NCBI RefSeq assembly: GCF_900111455.1
Contig: NZ_FOIE01000003.1
Span: 372,001-436,000, forward strand
Length of the DNA stretch: 64,000 bases
Source of the DNA: Geodermatophilus poikilotrophus
GTDB taxonomy: Bacteria; Actinomycetota; Actinomycetes; Mycobacteriales; Geodermatophilaceae
Reading direction: 5' to 3'
The notes beneath the pieces are model-generated. The model saw nothing but the letters and a program-made list of their open reading frames with translations. It had not been told where the DNA came from and ran no database searches. Positions 63,624 to 64,000 of this stretch are shown here, in pieces (the first letter of the stretch is position 1; the number at the start of each line of letters is the position of its first letter). A program made the translations under genes and the position numbers.

Positions 63624-64000
63624 CTACGGACGAGGCGACGATCGGCGCGGGCGACCACCCGTCACGACCACCAGCCCCGAGAACGCGAGCGCGAGCACCG
63701 ACGCCAGCGCCAGGCTCGAAGCGGTGCCGGCGCTCGCCCCCACGGCTGCGTACAGCAGCGCCGGCACGGCGGTCCCCGCTGCTGCGGCGCAGACCAGGAC
63801 GGACCAGCGCATCGGTGACGTCCCGGCGAGGACGGCCACGGTCTCCGCCAGCACCGGAACGGCTCTGGTGCACACCACGGCCCACGGACCCCAGCGCGTG
63901 AGCAGGCGGTCGGCCTCGGCTCGCTGAGCCGGCGTCGTCACGCGTTCGACGACGCCGCGCCCCTGACGCCCCAGCGCGAAGCCGACCAGCGCCGCCGAGA
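63624..64000 (-). CDS. VTT/DedA-type membrane protein, 5' end beyond window
   Basis: The frame is open to the window edge and ends at 63624. SAALVGFALGRQGRGVVERV is followed by LLTRWGPWAVVCTRAVPVLA, with the R-x-G-x-x-A-V...R-x-x-P-V/x-x-E motif of the VTT (SNARE-associated/DedA) domain. Two terminal helices follow (VLVCAAAAGTAVPALLYAAV, LALASVLALAFSGLVVVTGG). These proteins move or flip lipids in the membrane. Only the C-terminal half is visible, about 125 residues. Bases 63475-63623 between it and the ferritin-like gene hold that gene's promoter region. Confidence 0.75.
   Translation of the reverse strand, partial: SAALVGFALGRQGRGVVERVTTPAQRAEADRLLTRWGPWAVVCTRAVPVLAETVAVLAGTSPMRWSVLVCAAAAGTAVPALLYAAVGASAGTASSLALASVLALAFSGLVVVTGGRPRRSSPRP

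Overview
The window is about 73-75% GC by eye, with GTG starts common, GTGA/ATGA stop-start overlaps, strong G/C third-position bias and an actinobacterial gene order. The mix (heme genes with HemQ, MSHR-like housekeeping block, phenylacetate and homogentisate pathways, DUF4193, DUF3159, DUF3710, DUF3000 proteins) fits a high-GC actinobacterium. Geodermatophilaceae (Blastococcus, Geodermatophilus, Modestobacter) is my best guess, from recall of style and gene order, not from a search. I saw no rRNA, tRNA, CRISPR array, insertion sequence or prophage.

Region 1 (1-2000) is a decayed stretch. It holds the tail of a small hypothetical protein, an isolated C-terminal relic of a P-type ATPase, non-coding sequence and a 70-residue helical protein. 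Region 2 (2049-5972) is a compact glycosyltransferase / glycosyltransferase / SGNH-hydrolase operon, whose last gene looks frameshifted, facing a patatin-like lipase.

Region 3 (6354-33491) is a conserved actinobacterial core block: sigA, ppgK, suhB, LytR_C protein, DUF4193 protein, dut, DUF3710, alpha/beta hydrolase, OB-fold protein, DUF3159, a pair of TrkA-type potassium regulators, an APC permease, a TRAM-type RNA methyltransferase, dxs, a ribonuclease D-like HRDC protein, DUF3000, hemE, hemY, hemQ and msrB. From memory this order closely follows M. tuberculosis Rv2703-Rv2674. Insertions relative to it include an aminoglycoside-phosphotransferase-like kinase, a serine hydrolase and several small proteins. 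hemY plus hemQ points to the coproporphyrin-dependent heme route. A family of GC-rich palindromic intergenic repeats is scattered through this block.

Region 4 (33618-36466) is small stress and hypothetical genes: a cold-shock protein, a YciI-like protein, a GlsB/YeaQ-like membrane protein and three unknowns, with two very clear bidirectional terminators.

Region 5 (36598-46088) is a complete phenylacetate catabolic module. Leftward: paaA-B-C-D-E, an enoyl-CoA hydratase and a hotdog thioesterase. Rightward: paaK, a TetR regulator (PaaR) and the fused paaZ. Two matching TetR-type palindromes lie in the divergent promoter. Next comes a P450 / 3-hydroxyacyl-CoA dehydrogenase / MFS transporter / IclR cluster (46170-50829) with a related palindrome before the transporter.

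Region 6 (51027-59221) is tyrosine/homogentisate breakdown. Leftward: an MBL-fold protein, a flavin monooxygenase, hmgA, an unassigned 277-residue protein and fahA. Then an AsnC regulator diverges from hppD. No maleylacetoacetate isomerase is recognisable, which makes the unassigned protein interesting. Region 7 (59280-64000) holds a ThrE-like exporter, a small unknown, a two-gene cassette of a VioB/ferritin-like protein (frameshifted) plus an unknown partner, and the truncated end of a VTT-domain membrane protein.
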